A DNA stretch of 64,000 bases from HT1-32 sp040219025 (GTDB taxonomy: Bacteria > Pseudomonadota > Alphaproteobacteria > Rhodospirillales > HT1-32). Position numbers and translations under genes: made by a program. The notes beneath the pieces were generated by a model. That model had not been told where the DNA came from. It saw nothing but the letters and a program-made list of their open reading frames with translations, and searched no databases. Shown one piece after another: positions 1 through 8,174 of the stretch; within the stretch, counting starts at the first letter, position 1; each line of letters begins with the position of its first letter. The stretch lies in the NCBI GenBank assembly GCA_040219025.1, contig JAVJTE010000035.1, positions 96,880 through 160,879 of the forward strand, given 5' to 3'.

Positions 1-1377
1 TTCCGGCGTATAGGGCAGCCGGCCAATATGCCAGAGTCTGCTGTCGACGGCGGGGCCGTTCTGCGCAGCAATCTCTCCGATATCAATGAATCTGGTCGAC
101 TCAAGTGATGACAGATGCTGCTCAAGAATTTCGTTGGCACGTCGATGAATTCCGCGCTCACCGTCACCGGACCGGTGCAGATCAATACGGCCCGGCTGCA
201 GGGGGGCGAAACCGTGTACGAAAATCCAGCCATCAACCTGCTGCCGGTATCGTTCGATGGCACCGCAATATTGCTCGACCCGCTCCAGCAGAACATCCGG
301 TTCCACATCGGCAATACCAAGATTGCCCGTCAGATCCTCAAGGCTGTTAATGACAAAGCTGAACGCCGGGCGAGCCCGCACAATCTCGCTGTCCGGATTG
401 ATCATATCCTGAATTGACTGACCGAAACCGGTCGTGGTGACGACGATGCGCTGATCTGTAATCAGACCTGCCAGCTCTGCTTCAAGTTGTTCTGCGAGCG
501 GGTCTATCGTCGCCGAACTCACAATGGCGACAGACAGGGCAGGGCCTGCTTCCCGTTTCTCCCTGTCGTTCAGCAGCTTCGCTATTGCTCTGCTGCTGTT
601 TACGCAGGCCAGCGGGTTCTCTGCCAGAAGCTTCAGACCCGCCGTTGCTATCTCACTGCAATCCGCTGAAAGAATCTCACCGGCACCCGGAAGTTTCTCT
701 GCCTGGCATATACCCTGCCGGGTCATGATATCGACCAGGGCACCAAAATCATTCTCAGCTGCTATCTCAAGGTCGCGGACGAACATCGGGACCGAGATGT
801 CGGTCAGCCCTGACCCGTAATCAACCCTGCCCCGGAAGTCCTTGAAGTAGCGATAGGGAACCCGGGAAAGCTCCTCAAGATGGTGGAAGAACGTGCAGTA
901 TTCCCAGCCGGCACCCAGCATGACCATGCGGGCATTTTGCCGGGTAAATTCGGCGAATATCGAATCCTCACCAAACGTCGTTGTGTTGGTGCAGGACAGC
1001 CAGGCCGCTGCCTCCCGGCCGGCGACAGCAAAGGAATAGATCGGATGTTCGGTCCGCTGAAATTCCGGCATCGACAATGCCCATTCACCCAGCAATCCGG
1101 TTTCTGAACGTCCGTCCTGGCTGATGAAATCCTCGCCTCTGCAAAAGCTGAATGTAAAGCAGGGCAGGGCCAGCGAATAGCCTCTGCGAAGCAGGCTGCG
1201 CAGCAGAAACATCCAGTCCCATTTCGACAGGGTTGCCGCAAGACCGATGTCAATCAGTGAGGAATGGATCACAACCGGTCCCGCCTCAGCCGGCACTGAT
1301 TTCAGCAGCGCCTCCAAAAGGATCCTGCGCGCAGCCGTCACCGGGATCATGTCTTTGCGTTCAGCCCGGGATTTCAT
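1..1377 (-). CDS. AAC(3)-family N-acetyltransferase fused to FkbH-like N-terminal domain (partial, runs off left edge)
   Basis: This is an open frame of 459 codons from the ATG at 1377 to base 1 without a stop, so the C-terminus lies outside the window. An AGGA stands about 7 bases before the ATG. Residues 15-270 resemble aminoglycoside 3-N-acetyltransferases of the YokD/AAC(3) family: VVIHSSL near the start, LGEWALSMP, a TEHPIYSFAVAG stretch and a GAGWEYCTFFHHLEE stretch around residue 160. From about residue 280 the protein changes to the SGNH-like N-terminal region of FkbH proteins (LSVAIVSSATIDPL, then RLWHIGRLPYTPE at the edge). In full-length FkbH proteins a HAD phosphatase domain follows, so it would be off the left edge. 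It is the last visible gene of the surface-sugar operon, so an acyl transfer onto a sugar or small acyl unit is more likely than antibiotic resistance. The substrate is unknown. Confidence 0.75.
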   Translation of the reverse strand, partial: MKSRAERKDMIPVTAARRILLEALLKSVPAEAGPVVIHSSLIDIGLAATLSKWDWMFLLRSLLRRGYSLALPCFTFSFCRGEDFISQDGRSETGLLGEWALSMPEFQRTEHPIYSFAVAGREAAAWLSCTNTTTFGEDSIFAEFTRQNARMVMLGAGWEYCTFFHHLEELSRVPYRYFKDFRGRVDYGSGLTDISVPMFVRDLEIAAENDFGALVDIMTRQGICQAEKLPGAGEILSADCSEIATAGLKLLAENPLACVNSSRAIAKLLNDREKREAGPALSVAIVSSATIDPLAEQLEAELAGLITDQRIVVTTTGFGQSIQDMINPDSEIVRARPAFSFVINSLEDLTGNLGIADVEPDVLLERVEQYCGAIERYRQQVDGWIFVHGFAPLQPGRIDLHRSGDGERGIHRRANEILEQHLSSLESTRFIDIGEIAAQNGPAVDSRLWHIGRLPYTPE

Positions 1378-1446
1378 TGAACATCCTCAGCCCGGCAATT
1401 CATCAGGCCGTTCACGCAACGCCGGCACCAGACCCGGCCAGAGCTC

Positions 1447-2325
1447 TCACGCCTGCGCATCGCGATCGCTCCCTGACGGCTTGCGGAGACCAACCGGTCG
1501 TGCCGGAGACCCGGCCAGACTGACATCTTCAACATCGATATTACCGAGACAGACCGAATTGGCACCAACCTGGGTAAAATCGCCCAGCCTGCATCCGCCT
1601 ATGGCCACCGAACCTGGCCACATGGAGACGTAATTGCCGAGTTCGGGAACCTGACCACGCCGGTCGGCGCCCAGAGTCACATTCTGACAGATGCGACAGA
1701 ATTCGCCGAGAGTGGCATGTTCATGCAACACAATTCCACCGTAATGAACGAATTGCAGTCCGGCTCCGGCTTTGACTGTAACGGGCAGGTCGATACTGAA
1801 GAACGCGCATGTCAGCGTGTGCCAGATACGTGCCGGGACCAGCAGAACCCGACGCCATAAACTTTCCCCCGACTGCAATGCCCGGCAGGTCCGGAATGTG
1901 ATGTTTACCGATAATTGCGGCTGCGCCAGCCAGGTCCTGAACCAGCTTTGATTATAGTAGGACAGCAGGTCAATCTTGAGGCATTGCATCTCGGTATCCC
2001 GGGGAAGGCCTTCCATCACCAGTTTATCCAGTGTCGTGAAGGTAACGCCGGGCGCTTCCTGTTCGATCCATGCCTGTATTTCGCGAAAGGCGATCGACGC
2101 GATGATAACCATCGTCTCCGCCCCAAGATTGCGCAGGTAATCCGGTTTGTGAACGGCGATGCCAGACAGCTCTGTTTCACTGGAATAGCTGTCGACAAAA
2201 CAATCTATCCGGTTTCCCAGCAAACTATGAACTGTCTGTCCGCTGGACCCTGTTCCCCAGACAATAACATTCTTATAGTCCGCGAAACTGCGGCTCAGCG
2301 CTTTTCTGATGCTGCGCCGGTACAT
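1447..2325 (-). CDS. Hexapeptide-repeat acetyltransferase with N-terminal Rossmann-like domain
   Basis: The protein has 292 residues. Residues 18-65 form a nucleotide-binding-like segment (VIVWGTGSSGQTV) similar to the N-terminal halves of PglD-type sugar acetyltransferases. The last 110 residues carry isoleucine/valine/leucine-rich hexapeptide turns of a left-handed beta helix closest to serine O-acetyltransferases (GGIVLHEHATLGEF, GSVAIGGCRLGDF, SLAGSPARPVG). It probably O- or N-acetylates a sugar of the polysaccharide made by this operon. The start lies 1 base after the stop of the preceding aminopeptidase-like gene, which indicates translational coupling. A 69-base gap separates it from the AAC(3)-FkbH gene. 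Serine acetyltransferase activity itself is less likely, given the location and the extra N-terminal domain. Confidence 0.75.
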   Translation of the reverse strand: MYRRSIRKALSRSFADYKNVIVWGTGSSGQTVHSLLGNRIDCFVDSYSSETELSGIAVHKPDYLRNLGAETMVIIASIAFREIQAWIEQEAPGVTFTTLDKLVMEGLPRDTEMQCLKIDLLSYYNQSWFRTWLAQPQLSVNITFRTCRALQSGESLWRRVLLVPARIWHTLTCAFFSIDLPVTVKAGAGLQFVHYGGIVLHEHATLGEFCRICQNVTLGADRRGQVPELGNYVSMWPGSVAIGGCRLGDFTQVGANSVCLGNIDVEDVSLAGSPARPVGLRKPSGSDRDAQA

Positions 2326-2326
2326 G

Positions 2327-3625
2327 TCACCCGGCTTCCATCAATAGCCCGTTCTCGACCAGCGCCGGAACATGGTCTGCCAGACGCGGCACCGTCGAGC
2401 CGTTGCGTTCGGCAATTTCAATCAGGTCAGTCTTGCCATCAGCATAGGCCAGCAACGCCATCCGGTCGTAAAGGGCAGCTTCCTGGTGTGTCCGGTCGCC
2501 AAGACTGGGATAGAGACCGCGCGGGCCCAGCTGCGGCTCGCAGGGAACCGTGGCACGATAGGTCCGGTTGGCTTCCAGCGTCGTGATAATCTCGACATAA
2601 AGCTCATAGGAAGCCTGCATATGTTCCGGCCGGACGAAGTCGAGATCATCCAGTGACGTATGGTATTCCGGATAGTCGTGATATTTTGACTTCATGACCG
2701 AGGCGACCGGCAGCTCAACACCGGGCGAGCAATACTGGCGCTCGTCGCTGGCCCGGCGGGCATAGGTCCAGTGTTTGAACGGCTCTGCCCGCGACGTCAA
2801 CACATGCAGGGCGGTACGGTCCGCCAGCGTATCGCCGGTACGGCTTTCCAGAAATGTCGCCTGATCCGGGCCGCCGACACAATTGACCACATAACCGGCC
2901 CGCACATTGCGCCGGAGGGTTTCAAGGTGACGGCTGATATAGACAATCGAGCCGATGGTCTCCGGCACAATGGCAATGCGGTAGCTGTAGCGCCGATGCG
3001 GCAAATCCATCAGATAGCGTGCCAGCCAGGTCGTCAGTACCGGGCCGGACAGCTCGTTATTCGCCATCGACGGATGACAGGAATAACTCGACAGCAGAAT
3101 TTCCTTGTCGCTCTCACCGGGGATCAGCAGATCGGCATAGGTCAGACTGCCCGTCGCATCCAGCGTCGTATCGACCACCGCCCGATAGGTGTCTTCCGGC
3201 ATCTGGTCGAGCTGTTTCTGTGTCAGGCAAAAGCCCCAGTAGCGCCGGTAGTAAGACGTAACATAGGGAATCGCATCCGGCAGGTCGGGCAGCGTGTGCA
3301 GATGGTCTTTCAGTTCCGTCAGTGACAGGGTCATATCCACCGGTTCGCTGTAGCCGACAAGATGCAGGTTGTTGACCTGAAAATCGATCACCCGCTCACC
3401 CGCGGAATTCTCCACCCAGGCGTCGCGGACGATCCATTCCGGCGGCACCGTCCAGTCAAAGCACTTTGTCCCGCTGGGGACTTCATGCAGGGTGAAAGGC
3501 ACGAAATCCGCAAACCGTGACAGGGTCTGGCGCAGCCCCGGACCGGTCAGACTGCGGCAGACCGGGAACAGTTCTGTCATCAGCGCATGCATCGCGGTGC
3601 CTTCAGTATGGGTCACATCCGTCAT
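2327..3625 (-). CDS. DUF2172/DUF4910 aminopeptidase-like protein with C-terminal winged helix
   Basis: The protein has 432 residues from the ATG at 3625, which lies 1 base after the stop of the upstream glycosyltransferase. The open frame extends further upstream but would overlap that gene by about 200 bases, so the coupled start is preferred. The core looks like the M28-like aminopeptidase family often seen in polysaccharide clusters, with candidate metal ligands in SSYSCHPSMANNELSG, in PETIGS and in EYHTSLDD. The last 75 residues (YADGKTDLIEIAER onward) resemble the winged-helix tail of this family. Such genes recur beside nonulosonic-acid and aminoglycan genes, but their substrate is not established. 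It may deacylate or trim an amino-acid-modified sugar intermediate. Confidence 0.75.
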   Translation of the reverse strand: MTDVTHTEGTAMHALMTELFPVCRSLTGPGLRQTLSRFADFVPFTLHEVPSGTKCFDWTVPPEWIVRDAWVENSAGERVIDFQVNNLHLVGYSEPVDMTLSLTELKDHLHTLPDLPDAIPYVTSYYRRYWGFCLTQKQLDQMPEDTYRAVVDTTLDATGSLTYADLLIPGESDKEILLSSYSCHPSMANNELSGPVLTTWLARYLMDLPHRRYSYRIAIVPETIGSIVYISRHLETLRRNVRAGYVVNCVGGPDQATFLESRTGDTLADRTALHVLTSRAEPFKHWTYARRASDERQYCSPGVELPVASVMKSKYHDYPEYHTSLDDLDFVRPEHMQASYELYVEIITTLEANRTYRATVPCEPQLGPRGLYPSLGDRTHQEAALYDRMALLAYADGKTDLIEIAERNGSTVPRLADHVPALVENGLLMEAG

Positions 3626-3626
3626 C

Positions 3627-4289
3627 TTACTGGCCTTTGGACGGGTCCAGCCGCATGACACGGCCCAGCGAACACACGATCCGCAGATTTGATTGCAGGG
3701 CCTTGCCGAATCTCGGGCGATCGACGCGGCGATTGCCGCTGACCGGAATTTCACAGAAGCGGACACCCCGGCGGATCGACTGGATTGCGAGTTCGGTTCC
3801 AACACCGCCGACATGATCGAAACCGCCATTCCGGCGATACAGATCGAGGTGATATCCCTTCATGCCGCAAAGCGCATCCGACACCCCGTACCGCCAGCGG
3901 AACAGCAACCCCATAAAACTTTCTGCCAGACGCTGCCGGCGCGGGCGGACACCCAGCACCAGCGGTATATCCTCATCAATCAGCAAACGCCGGAACTCCC
4001 CCAGCAGGGCCGGGTCATGTTCGCCATCCGCATCCATGGTCACGACGGCCTTTGCCCCGGACTCACTGGCGGCGGCACATCCGTCACCCAGACTGGTCTC
4101 GTACCCGCGGGAGGTGTCATGGCGCAAAACCGTGGCCCCCGCGCTCCGCGCCACATCGCCTGTAGCGTCGCCGGATCCGTCATCGACCACGAAAACCCGA
4201 CCGAATGCCGTTGCCGCCTGAACGACCGGGCCGATGGTCGCCGCCTCGTTCAGGGCCGGAATTACGATGGCGAGGTCAGGTCGGCCCAT
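3627..4289 (-). CDS. Family 2 glycosyltransferase (DPM/DPG-synthase-like)
   Basis: The protein has 220 residues and a GT-A fold: VIPALNEAATIGPVV at the N-terminus, VVDDGSGDAT, and the metal/nucleotide motif DADGEHDP near residue 90. It has no C-terminal membrane helices, so it is a short soluble or peripheral GT2 enzyme like those that load a sugar onto a lipid carrier or start a glycan. Its start overlaps the end of the NeuB-like gene by 28 bases, and its stop lies 1 base before the next start, so it belongs to the same operon. The donor and acceptor cannot be read from the sequence. Confidence 0.82.
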   Translation of the reverse strand: MGRPDLAIVIPALNEAATIGPVVQAATAFGRVFVVDDGSGDATGDVARSAGATVLRHDTSRGYETSLGDGCAAASESGAKAVVTMDADGEHDPALLGEFRRLLIDEDIPLVLGVRPRRQRLAESFMGLLFRWRYGVSDALCGMKGYHLDLYRRNGGFDHVGGVGTELAIQSIRRGVRFCEIPVSGNRRVDRPRFGKALQSNLRIVCSLGRVMRLDPSKGQ

Positions 4290-5347
4290 CGGAGATGGTC
4301 TCCTGCTGGGATATCCCGGGTGGTGGTCCGGCCGACGGCGTCGGGCTGGCGATAGGGGGCCAGACCATCTTCCGGACAGGGACGCAACGCTTCCAGGTGA
4401 TCATCGGTCAGCACGGTTCCCGCCGGAATATCTTCCTTCGCCCGCAAGGCCCGTCGCTGGATGATCACGGTCTCGCGTTCGTTGTCTTCAACCCGTTTAA
4501 CCCCGTCGCCGAGCGCATATTCCAGTTCCCGGGTGCGGTCGATCATCTCCCGCCAGGTCACCGGGTTCATGGCGAAATGGTGGTCGGGGCCAACCCGGCT
4601 GTTATCGTCGGTATAATGTTTCTCGACAATCCGCGCGCCCAGCGTGACAGCCCCCAGCACCGTCGCATGACCAAAGGTATGATCGGACAAGCCCAGCACC
4701 ATGCCCGGCCAGTGCAGCGCATAGCTGCGCAGGACATTCAGGTTGATATAGCGATAGTTTTCCAGATCACCGGTATAGTTGGTGTTGCACTGCATCAGGC
4801 AGATCTGGCTGTTATGCTGCAGGATGGTCTCCACCGCGCCCTCAACTTCGGCCATCGGGGTCGCGCCCGTCGCCAGCATCACCGGTTTGCCCTTCGAGGC
4901 AATCCGCGCCAGTGAGGCCGGCCAGGTGATATCGCCGGACCCGACCTTGTAGCCCGGAATCACGTCGGCAAAGGCATCAATAGCCTCGAAATCATAGGGC
5001 GTCGTCATGAAGTCGATACCGGCCTCCCGGCAGGTCTCGACCAGCATGTCCGTCCAGTCCCGCGGGCAGTGATACTGCTCATAGACCTCATAGACCGATT
5101 TTTCCCAGGTCGACTGGTGGCTCTGTTGTCCGCCCATGTTGCGGAAGCCGTAATCGGAGACAATGTCCTTGGCCAGAAAATGCTGAAATTTCGCACAATC
5201 CGCACCCGCTTCTTTGGCGGAATAGATCAGCGCCTTCGCCCGCTCCGGATCGCCGTCATGATTGGCTGCCAGATCAGCGATGAAATAGGTCGGCTGATCC
5301 GGCGCAATCTCGCGGCTGCCCATTTTCAGGCTAGTATCATATCGCAT
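4262..5347 (-). CDS. NeuB-family nonulosonate (sialic/legionaminic/pseudaminic-type) synthase
   Basis: The protein has 361 residues and the usual two-domain layout. The NeuB TIM barrel (FIADLAANHDGDPERA, AKFQ, YKVGSGDITWP, GLSDHTFG, EKHYTDDN) is followed from about residue 290 by a SAF antifreeze-like domain (AKEDIPAGTVLTDDHL). Family members condense phosphoenolpyruvate with a hexosamine-derived six-carbon sugar to give a nine-carbon acid. A PseB-like dehydratase in the same operon favours pseudaminic or legionaminic acid, but PseC, PseH, PseG and PseF are not visible here. The N-terminus overlaps the end of the RmlD-like gene by 11 bases. Confidence 0.87.
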   Translation of the reverse strand: MRYDTSLKMGSREIAPDQPTYFIADLAANHDGDPERAKALIYSAKEAGADCAKFQHFLAKDIVSDYGFRNMGGQQSHQSTWEKSVYEVYEQYHCPRDWTDMLVETCREAGIDFMTTPYDFEAIDAFADVIPGYKVGSGDITWPASLARIASKGKPVMLATGATPMAEVEGAVETILQHNSQICLMQCNTNYTGDLENYRYINLNVLRSYALHWPGMVLGLSDHTFGHATVLGAVTLGARIVEKHYTDDNSRVGPDHHFAMNPVTWREMIDRTRELEYALGDGVKRVEDNERETVIIQRRALRAKEDIPAGTVLTDDHLEALRPCPEDGLAPYRQPDAVGRTTTRDIPAGDHLRWADLTSPS

Positions 5348-6209
5348 TGCGCTTTGCTCCTGCTTCTAGAACGGCATCAAGGACTTCCGGCAGATCCGGC
5401 ATCGGATATCCCAGCAGTCCCTCGGCCCTCGACACATCCAGCCCCAGGCTCTCTGCCCGCTGGACCGGAAGTTCCGATACGCTGCCGGTGGTAGCCTGCG
5501 TCAGGTTCCGGCCGAGCCGGGCCGCAAGTTCCTCGACAAACTGTTTCTTTGAATAGACATCGCGACAGCCGATATTGATCAGGCCCTGCGCCTCGCGACC
5601 GGCGAGATCAAGGACCGACTGTGCCGCCCGGTCAACGTCGATAGCCGAAATGAACGAGTCCTCAAACAGAACGGCCGGACGATCTTCCAGAATGGTGGTA
5701 AGTGACCATTCTGCGAAAGTGGGCCTTGTCCAGCCCCTGAAGCCGAGGATATTGGTCCGGACGACCAGAGCCCCGGTCTGCGCCAGAACCAGTGATTCAC
5801 CGGCAAATTTCGTGAGGGCATATTCGTTCACGAAGCTGACCTGATCGGTCTCGGCATGCCGTCGCTGACCGTCACCGGAATAGTAATGATCGGTCGAAAT
5901 ATGGATGGTCCGCGCGCCCGCCGCTGCGGCTTTCTTTGCAATCACACCCGGCGCGCGGGCATTGATCGCCCAGGCCCGGGCCGGCTCTTTCTCGCATTGA
6001 CCGATATCGATCATCGCTGCCGCATTAATCACCATCGCCGGGCGTACCCGGTCAATCACGGCGCTAATTGACGTATCTTCGCCGATATCTGCGGTGATAT
6101 CCGCATCACGCCGGGCAGCACCCGTCACCGACAACCCGCGCGTGGCAGCAGCAGACATCAGAGCCTGACCAAACAGGCCGGTCGAGCCGAATACCAGAAC
6201 ATCTGTCAC
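5337..6209 (-). CDS. RmlD-like NAD(P)-dependent sugar reductase/epimerase
   Basis: This is a 290-residue short-chain dehydrogenase of the dTDP-4-dehydrorhamnose reductase type. It has the dinucleotide motif VFGSTGLFGQAL at residues 6-17, VINAAAMIDI around residue 60 and a catalytic serine/tyrosine/lysine arrangement (HISTDHYYSG, NEYALTKFAGE). No other rml genes are near, so a dTDP-rhamnose role is not supported. It more likely reduces a keto sugar in the pathway that starts with the PseB-like dehydratase. The start overlaps the stop of the aldo/keto reductase gene in an ATGA junction. Confidence 0.8.
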   Translation of the reverse strand: MTDVLVFGSTGLFGQALMSAAATRGLSVTGAARRDADITADIGEDTSISAVIDRVRPAMVINAAAMIDIGQCEKEPARAWAINARAPGVIAKKAAAAGARTIHISTDHYYSGDGQRRHAETDQVSFVNEYALTKFAGESLVLAQTGALVVRTNILGFRGWTRPTFAEWSLTTILEDRPAVLFEDSFISAIDVDRAAQSVLDLAGREAQGLINIGCRDVYSKKQFVEELAARLGRNLTQATTGSVSELPVQRAESLGLDVSRAEGLLGYPMPDLPEVLDAVLEAGAKRNAI

Positions 6210-7105
6210 GTAGCGACCCTGGGCCAGAGCGCCGGATTGACCACGATGTCCGGCGGTGTTTCGAGATTACCAATCATTGAAATGAATTTATCAGGCAAAA
6301 CACCCTCTTCAAACAAGGCCAGATTGCGCCGTAACTGCCGGCTGTCATCACAGCCGACAACCAGCCTTGCCTCCGGAAAGCGTTGCCGGACATAGCCCAC
6401 AGATGCGGACAGCGGATCGACGCCGTTCTGGAGGCAGATATCCCGGACACGCTGCAGCCAGGGCCGCATGAACCCGAGTCTTTCCGGCACCTCCTGCGGA
6501 TCCGCCAGCAGCAGCCCCTGCAGGAAGACGCTGCGGACATGAACTTCGCAGCCGGCAGATATCGCCGCATCCATCAGGCCGCTGGTCTCCAGCCCCCGGT
6601 CCAGCAGATTGAAAGGCGCCTGAATGATATCAAGACCATCTGCCTGAAGGGCCTGCCGGAATTGCTCCGGCGTATAGACCGATACGCCTATGCGCCCTGC
6701 AAGCCCCGCATCCCGTGCATCGCGAAGCCCGGCGCCAGCCCCGTCATTCCAGCTGAAAACAACAGCGGGATCATGGTACATGCAGCCATAAAGCGGACGG
6801 CCCAGCCGTTTCACACTCACACGACAGGCCGCAAGCACCGCAGAACGGTCACGGCTGTCAACATCCGGGGCAATCTTCGAGATGATGCTGAACCGCCAGT
6901 CCGGATTTTCATCCAGCAACTGCCCGATGATTGCCTCGGACCGGCCATAAGCCTGTGCGGTATCCAGCGTCTGCACACCGGTTTTTGCTGCCTCGGACAG
7001 CAACTCATATCCGTCAGCCGGCGCATCATGGGCGTTCGTTACGCCGTAGGTCAGACCAATCTGGACGGTGCCCAGCACGAAGGCCGGGCCGGCACCGGAC
7101 AGCAT
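6206..7105 (-). CDS. Aldo/keto reductase family oxidoreductase
   Basis: The protein has 299 residues. The aldo/keto reductase tetrad is visible: Asp and Tyr in LDTAQAYGRSE, Lys in IISKIAP and His in GCMYHDP. The barrel continues through GRIGVSVYTPEQF and VGCDDS. Members found inside polysaccharide operons reduce keto-sugar nucleotides or related intermediates. It shares one base with the end of the PseB-like gene and an ATGA with the RmlD-like gene, so the three are translated as one block. The exact substrate is not deducible. Confidence 0.82.
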   Translation of the reverse strand: MLSGAGPAFVLGTVQIGLTYGVTNAHDAPADGYELLSEAAKTGVQTLDTAQAYGRSEAIIGQLLDENPDWRFSIISKIAPDVDSRDRSAVLAACRVSVKRLGRPLYGCMYHDPAVVFSWNDGAGAGLRDARDAGLAGRIGVSVYTPEQFRQALQADGLDIIQAPFNLLDRGLETSGLMDAAISAGCEVHVRSVFLQGLLLADPQEVPERLGFMRPWLQRVRDICLQNGVDPLSASVGYVRQRFPEARLVVGCDDSRQLRRNLALFEEGVLPDKFISMIGNLETPPDIVVNPALWPRVAT

Positions 7106-8109
7106 CAGGCGTCCTTGCCCGACGCTTTCAGCATCTCGCGCAGTTCGTCGGAATTCAGCACCCAGGGATTTGTTCCGGAATTATACTCGAAATCATCAGC
7201 AACCGCCTTGCCGCCCTGTGCCTGCGAGAACCCCTTGCGATCCCAGAACTGGAAATTCGGCTCAATGACATAGTAGTCATCGAACTCAATCGTATTGCGG
7301 GCATCTTCCAGCGGCACCATCACTTCATGCAGTTTCTCGCCGGGGCGAATGCCGACATTCTCGATGCCGCAATCCGGCAACATTGAACGGGCAAGGTCGA
7401 CGACATTCATGGAGGGCAGTTTCGGCACAAAAACCTCGCCGCCAACCATCCGCTGCAGACTGTTGAGCACGAAATCCACGCCCTGTGGCAGGGTGATCCA
7501 GAACCGCGTCATCCGGGGGTCGGTCACCGGCAGGGTGGTTGCTCCCTCATTGATCATCTTCTGCCAGAACGGCACCACGGAACCCCGGCTGCCCATCACA
7601 TTGCCATAACGGACAACGGAAAATCTGGCACCACCCTTGCCGGACAGATTGTTCGCCGCAACGAAGATCTTGTCCGACGCCAGTTTGGTCGCCCCATACA
7701 GGTTGATCGGGTTGGCAGCCTTGTCAGTCGACAGTGCAAGTACGGCTTTAACGCTGGTATGCAGGGCTGCATTGACGACGTTTTCTGCACCATGAATATT
7801 GGTCTTGATACATTCAAACGGGTTGTACTCCGCCGCCGGGACCTGTTTCAGCGCGGCAGCATGAATGACAACATCAATCCCGCGCATTGCCATTTCAAGG
7901 CGGTCCTTGTCGCGGACATCGCCGATGAAATAGCGCATCGCCGGAAATTTTGATTCCGGAAACTCCTGCTGCATTTCAGATTGCTTCAGTTCATCCCGGC
8001 TGAAGACCACAAGCCGTTCCGGCTGATAGTTGTCGAGAACACGTTTGACGAACGCGCGGCCAAATGAGCCGGTTCCGCCGGTCACAAGAATATGCTTATC
8101 GTTGAGCAT
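7105..8109 (-). CDS. pseB: PseB-like UDP-N-acetylglucosamine 4,6-dehydratase (inverting)
   Basis: The protein has 334 residues and is an extended short-chain dehydrogenase close to PseB/FlaA1. It shows NAD-binding TGGTGSFGRAF at residues 10-20, HAAALKQVP, the YxxxK pair in NLYGATKLASDK, and family hallmarks GNVMGSRGSVVPFW and DPRMTRFWITL. PseB converts UDP-GlcNAc to a 4-keto-6-deoxy-L-altro sugar, the first step to pseudaminic acid. The partner aminotransferase PseC is not in the window and may be beyond the left edge or replaced. A 65-base gap separates it from the radical SAM gene upstream. Confidence 0.87.
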   Translation of the reverse strand: MLNDKHILVTGGTGSFGRAFVKRVLDNYQPERLVVFSRDELKQSEMQQEFPESKFPAMRYFIGDVRDKDRLEMAMRGIDVVIHAAALKQVPAAEYNPFECIKTNIHGAENVVNAALHTSVKAVLALSTDKAANPINLYGATKLASDKIFVAANNLSGKGGARFSVVRYGNVMGSRGSVVPFWQKMINEGATTLPVTDPRMTRFWITLPQGVDFVLNSLQRMVGGEVFVPKLPSMNVVDLARSMLPDCGIENVGIRPGEKLHEVMVPLEDARNTIEFDDYYVIEPNFQFWDRKGFSQAQGGKAVADDFEYNSGTNPWVLNSDELREMLKASGKDA

Positions 8110-8174
8110 CGATTACCATCTGCAGATTATCAAAAGGATTTAGTGACGGGTACCTGACGGCAAAGCCGCAGATA

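Noticed and set aside
804..1253. A 149-residue minus-strand frame near the left edge
   Set aside because: It is a shifted frame of the AAC(3)-FkbH gene, whose real frame stays open to base 1.
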